From Stercorarius parasiticus (lineage: Eukaryota > Chordata > Aves > Charadriiformes > Stercorariidae): 64,000 nt of DNA. Location: NCBI GenBank assembly GCA_013396915.1, contig VWZL01000203.1, positions 1,442,886-1,506,885 on the forward strand, given 5' to 3'. Numbering within the stretch: the first letter of the stretch is position 1; every line of letters starts with the position of its first letter. Both the position numbers and the translations under genes were made by a program. Shown here piece after piece: positions 59,110-64,000 of this stretch. The notes under the pieces are model-generated. The model was not told the origin of the DNA. It saw nothing but the letters and a program-made list of their open reading frames with translations, and made no database searches.

Positions 59110-60399
59110 GTAAGTAAGAAAAGGTAAGAAAGTTCAAACAAACAAGGGGAAGTAGAGACAGGCATGAAGCCAGGCAAGAAAGAGTATGCAAATACCATGA
59201 AACCTGTGTATTCAGGTGGCCAGAGTTAACTCAATAAACTAATCAGAATATACTACCAATGGGCTATTTCTTTTTTTTTTTGCTAGAAATGCTGCAGTTA
59301 TTTTACTTTTTTTCCCCTTTAGATTGCTGAAATGATAATTAAGTTTGTGTTTCTGATGCTGGAGATTCTGAAGAGAGGAAATATGTCAGAAATGAGGACA
59401 GGAAGAAAGAAGACTGAGAGATAAACGCTCATTATGAAAGGAAAACTTTGAAAAAAGCAGAGTCAGTAATTCTAGAGACATTAAAAATATATATATTTGA
59501 GACACTTCTGCTAATATATTTTTTGTTACATTGTTGTTGCTCCCCCCCCCCTTTTTTTTTAAAGTATCATATTTAACAAGATAAATATAATTTGGACATC
59601 TTTATAAAATATCTTCTGTCATGGGATTTTATTCCTCCTTGAAAAATTGTAGGAGATCTTGGGCCCAGAAGAAGGGAGTGGAATTATCTAAATTGTCCTT
59701 ATTGGAGACACTGGAAAAACACTGACATACTGTTACTTCACTGGGCCATCATTGGGCCACCACACAGGATGAATTACTGGTTTTATGGCGTATAACTGCA
59801 GTCTTAGCCAGGAATGCTAATGCTTATAGAGACCTCTGTGCACCAGCCAGAACTTGGAATAAATTTGGTTTCAGGCTGGGTACTATTCACCTGGATAAAA
59901 AGAAATGTTGCATTTCAGTCTCCAGCTGCCATCTCATGCCCAAGTCCGTTGCTGTTCCCCAGATTCTCCCTCTCTCCCCTGCTTCAAGCTATCTGAAATG
60001 ATCAGTCTGTAACAAGCTGTGAAAGCCTGGGCATTTGCTCTGGTTTGTCTGAACCAAGGATGTATTCAGAAGTATGGTATTCATCTGTTGATCATGGAAA
60101 TCCTCCTGGTGCCTAAATTTCCTCCTTCAGCCCTTGTAAAAATCAAAGAATAATGTACCTGCTTTATGTGCGACTTCATCATTACTCTGCTGGGTCTATG
60201 GTCGTAGATCTAATACTGACATTGCAAACCAGCGTAATCTCTCACCATCACCTATTTTCTGATAATCTCTGGATGATAATGCAATTGTTTTTGTTTCCAA
60301 AAGCTGTGCTGTTTTATTTACTCCTTTCCATTTTGTGATGTATACTTAGCCAAAGTCAATATCTAACTGGGAGATGACTGGATATTTGCCATTTGTTTG

Positions 60400-60720
60400 T
60401 CTGCAGAGTTGTCTCTCCCCTGCTTAATATATTCAGTGGCACATTTCTCATATGGCATTATTTCCTCCTCTGATACAGTGGTTTATGCATGTGTCTGGGA
60501 ATTGTGTTTCCCTTTGATTTATTAGCTAAGCACAAAAGGTTTGGCCTCTTATTGCTATCTTTATTCATACAAGTCTTGACACGTTTCAGCAATTCCAGCT
60601 ACAGCTCACTTATGTCTGTTTTCTTTTGAGCCTTGTTTGTTTCACCTAATTACTTTCGCAATAACTATTTTGGGGTTTTCAACAGTCATTTTTTACTGAG
60701 GTAGTTTATGTGTTTTTATA
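60400..60720. promoter_or_regulatory. Candidate conserved non-coding element
   Basis: A repeat-free stretch with many short AT-rich factor-like words (TTAATATATT, TCATATGGC, TTTATGCATG, CCTAATTACTTTCGC) and no microsatellite. Suggested by composition only. Confidence 0.18.
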
Positions 60721-61498
60721 TCCTGGTTGGTCTCCCAAGTTCAGTTTCTTAGCTGTGTGCATTTAGTTTGTTCTTGAGTAATTACAGGAGATCTTCATGA
60801 AAGGAATGAAAATGTAAACATATGGGTGGCGTGTGAGTGGCATCTGAATAATGTGAGTGAGTAGAATATACCTGTCAGAGTGGTGGGCAGCACAGATGAA
60901 CATCCATATGTTGATACCCCCTTTCAGATCTTACTTGGTGCTATGAACTCTTGGTCTGGCATCATAACAAGAGATTGGACTAGAGGCTTCCTTGAGATCC
61001 GTTGTAAGCCTACTTTTTCTTATTGTTGACAGTCTGCCAAAATGTAAGAGAAACACATTGTTCTGTTCTTGTCCCAAAATGATGGTTTCACAGCTTGCTT
61101 TCCTAATGGGCATATAAAATGAATTCTTCTATTGTCTCTTAGATCCATCACTGTTACTTTTCAGTTCCCCAAACTTCCCACTTTTGTCTCTTGCAAAGAG
61201 AATAAAACAACTAAAGAACCAATTAATGATATTCACAGCCAGCCAAAGCCCAGAATTGTTTTCCCACAGCTCCCTTGAAACGCCAGTAATGACACAACGC
61301 TTAATGATTGTGTAGGTTTTTATTTGTTAATGTCAATAAAGCACTTCAAGAATCCTGTGCAGTGAGTGACAGATATGATATCTGAAGGCAGATATAAAAC
61401 ATTTTGTGCCTTAGCAACATGGTTGGGATCTGGATTCTGAGCTCAGCTTACTCCAATAAAGTTCAGGGTGTTCATGGCCAGACATTGATTCAGACCTG

Positions 61499-61545
61499 TC
61501 AAGAGAATACCAGGGAAATACCTTCAAGAGAATACCAGGGAAATA
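61499..61545. repeat. 25-base tandem duplication
   Basis: Two adjacent copies of a 25-base unit beginning TCAAGAGAATACCAGGGAAA (61499-61523 and 61524-61545, the second cut short). They are identical over the repeated part, so the duplication is probably recent or polymorphic. Confidence 0.92.
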
Positions 61546-61717
61546 TCATTTACTATGTGTGGGCCTTGCTTCTCCTCTGAACCCACAGTCACTGCAAACT
61601 TTGGTGGCTGAGGAAAGTTAGTGTATCAAAACAGTAATGAACTCTTAGACATTGCTTACTAGTTTTGTATACTCACAGAGAGCAGCAACATACTGGTTTG
61701 GGAATGTGAAATTCTAG

Positions 61718-61778
61718 TTAGCTAAGCGCACAATTCTTACCAGCCCAATTGTTGGTTTGAACCTGCATCCCACTAAAC
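61718..61778 (+). repeat. Possible MIR-like tRNA-SINE relic
   Basis: TAGCTAAGCGCA matches a tRNA A box (TRGCNNAGYNGG) at 10 of 12 positions. About 35 bases on, GGTTTGAACCT matches the B box (GGTTCRANNCC) at 9 of 11. Order, strand and spacing suit a tRNA-derived SINE head such as MIR. No cloverleaf forms, so it is not a tRNA gene. The downstream SINE core is not recognisable. Confidence 0.25.
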
Positions 61779-64000
61779 ATTATTCATATATTAATATTGC
61801 TTTTTTAGAGGAATATATGTATTTGTCTGTAGCTTCCACTACCTGTTAAAAATTTTTCAAATATGAAATCTGTTTCCCCAAAGAACATAAAGAATATTTC
61901 CAGCATAAAGAATCTTAAGGCCACAGAAAGGAAAAGCTAAATGCATATGCTCAGAGAAAAAGACCTTAATTATGAGTTCCTAAACTGACTTGCCCTTGGC
62001 TGAAGTTGTCTTTACGTAGAGCTTGGTGGCTTAGTCTTTGAGAGGCAGAGTGACTTGGGTGCTGCATTAGAGTGAGGCAGAGAGCACCAAAACTGCTGTA
62101 AATAGCACCATTTCAATGCCTGCTTATCAGCTTCCTGGTAAATAGAAATAAAGTATGTTGTTTCCATCACTTGAATGTGTGTGCAAAGTTGCAATTATTT
62201 GTTTGCAATTAATAAAAAAAAATATTTTCCAAAATTTTCTAGTGGTAGGCCAGACTGCTAATTGTGCCTAGAGGCCTCTTACACAATGTACCAGGCAAAG
62301 AGAAAACTGGAATGATCAGAGAAAGAGCTGCTAGAAAAGGATTTCTACAGGTGATTAACCTAATGAGCGCTAGGATTTTCATATAGACTGACAGCTTCTT
62401 CTGGTGTTATGTACCTGAAGATCATGAGTCTGACTCTTTAATTTCTGCTCCTGGCTCTCACATATGTGGTTAGTTTGTGTGTGAGGGGGTTTTTTGCTGG
62501 GTTTGTTGTTTTTTTTTTTTAACGTTAGGCAGCACTTTACCTTGTTTTTTTGTCTTGGCTTACTTCATTTAAAAATAACAGTAGTATTTACTTACCTTAC
62601 AGTGTTACTATAAGCCTTAAGCATTCCCTGAGCAGCTTGGAGAGAGTCGGACAAAAGCTTCTATCAGGGTAACAGCAATTTTCTGGGACTGAAGAGGGTC
62701 GAGCAGCGTGGGGTATTTCATATCCCACCTCTTACCTGCTGCTGTGTCAGACAAAGAGATGAGATATTAGCTTTGTAGATTAAGAGGTAGCTAGGAAAAC
62801 TGGACATATTTTCAAAGTGGTGGGGTTTTTTTTGATAAATAGGAACTTGGCAAAATTCATTCAGAGCGGTTGAAACTACACATGCATTTGGCTCTAGCTG
62901 GAAGATTCAAGCACCATTAAAAAATGTAAAGAGGAAGAGTCCATTCCAAAAATGATGTGAGCATTTCCCTTAGTCCTTTTCACAACTGAATTATTTTCCC
63001 TTGTAAATGCCAACCTGTTCTGTTTCAACAATTTAAAAAGCATGCTATGACTTTTCAGTTTCCAACAATATTTTTCATTTTAACATTAACATTGTCTGCC
63101 ATGAATGTGGGTCAAAACTATCAGTTGTATGTCTGTAAGAACTGTAAATGAATGACATACCTTTGTGAATTCAGAGCATGAGAGAGGCTTCACTCTAAGA
63201 TTTATATATCCTTTCCAGCAGGTGGAAATAAAAATAACCTCTCAAGCGTTAACCATTTGTTGGTACCCTAGATGAACCCAGGATAATCAGTAGTTATCTG
63301 GGAGGAAGCTAAAGCAGTAGTTGCATGACCGTGTTAATCTGTAGCTTCAAAAACGGCAGGCTCATCCCCATCCCTGTTGCCAGTGCTGGATGTCATTGTC
63401 ACCTTTTCTCTTGTGCCTCAGTCAGCATTGTGCAGCCCCATGGTGATCAGAGTGAGGAATAGCTCCACTTACCTCTGTTTCTCATTTACAGGTTTGATTT
63501 CACCTGAATCCATTACTCGGCATGGTTTTCCATGTGGCTGGATGAAGGGAGGAGGCTGGATCAGGTAGGCAGCAGTCATGTCCTCCTTTTCAGCAAAAGT
63601 CTAGACCAGTGGTGATCTAAAGGCTCGGTGTAACTGTCATATAAAGTACTCCCCTATTAAGTTTCACATCAAAGACATTCAGGGACAAAGGAGGGAGGTT
63701 CATATGAGTGGAAGCCCACAGTGGATTTGGGTTATAAAATGAAGCATGTGTTTACAAACTTCATCTACTTTTTTTTTTTTCCCCTAAATGTGAGTTGTAT
63801 TAAGGGCATCTTCAAGGTGACTTATGAAGAGCAAGGTGTCGTCCCCTTTGGGTGTGGTAATTCGTAAATAACATGCTATCCCTCTACAAATTCTGTAAGA
63901 TAACTCAGGATTTGGTAAGACGAGGTTTCTGTGTAGAGGAGACTCCTCCCTAATGCTTAGCATTGACCTAGCATTGCCAGCAGATCCTGGTGGCATGTAA

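Larger units (their letters stand above)
59110..64000. other. Unique non-coding DNA, no gene seen
   Basis: Single-copy AT-rich DNA with short C9 and T10 runs near 59541-59561, a 25-base tandem duplication at 61499-61545, and a MIR-like patch near 61.7 kb. 60400-60720 and 61230-61400 look like conserved non-coding elements by word content. Open frames are at most about 70 codons, without domains. Confidence 0.65.

Overview
The window looks like a non-coding stretch of an avian, or at least sauropsid, nuclear genome. The sequence is AT-rich and repeat-poor. It carries a CR1 LINE with the 3' end typical of birds (a terminal ATTCTATG-type octamer repeat and no poly-A tail), plus a much older CR1/L3-clade relic. 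I see no intact protein-coding gene, no rRNA, no convincing functional tRNA, no CRISPR array and nothing of bacterial or viral character. It is probably an intergenic desert or the inside of a very large intron. Nearly all open reading frames here are short chance frames.

Layout. 1-9487 is unique non-coding DNA with a weak tRNA-like (SINE-like) patch near 4.7 kb and a weak LINE-like protein patch near 2.9 kb. 9488-14002 is the most structured part. A 1934-base block at 9488-11421 recurs at a constant offset of 2137 bases at 11625-13558, and the copies are separated by a 203-base run of N. Both carry the same 5'-truncated CR1 reverse-transcriptase fragment, and only the second continues to the CR1 3' end at about 14002. 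The simplest reading is an unmerged contig overlap, that is, a false duplication around an assembly gap, leaving one real CR1 of about 1.4 kb.

14003-29382 is unique non-coding DNA with microsatellites and a 29-base T run. 29383-29845 is an isolated GC-rich island of unknown origin. 29846-42220 is unique DNA with several stretches that look like conserved regulatory elements, and a 113-codon minus-strand ORF at 36811-37152 that I cannot place. 42221-43140 is the ancient CR1/L3 relic, recognised from a decayed FADD box and its 3' UTR. 43141-58540 is again unique non-coding DNA with simple repeats, a perfect hairpin near 45.2 kb, and an acceptor-like site followed by an open segment at 52937-53149. 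58541-59121 holds two segments bounded by good splice-like sites, possibly exons of an unannotated plus-strand transcript. 59110-64000 is unremarkable apart from a regulatory-element-like stretch at 60.4-60.7 kb and a possible MIR-like SINE relic near 61.7 kb.

No genes here act together in a pathway. The best-supported content is two generations of CR1 retroposons, an assembly artefact, and a handful of candidates (possible exons, regulatory elements, an island of unknown origin) that need alignment or RNA data. I found no convincing undescribed biological system.
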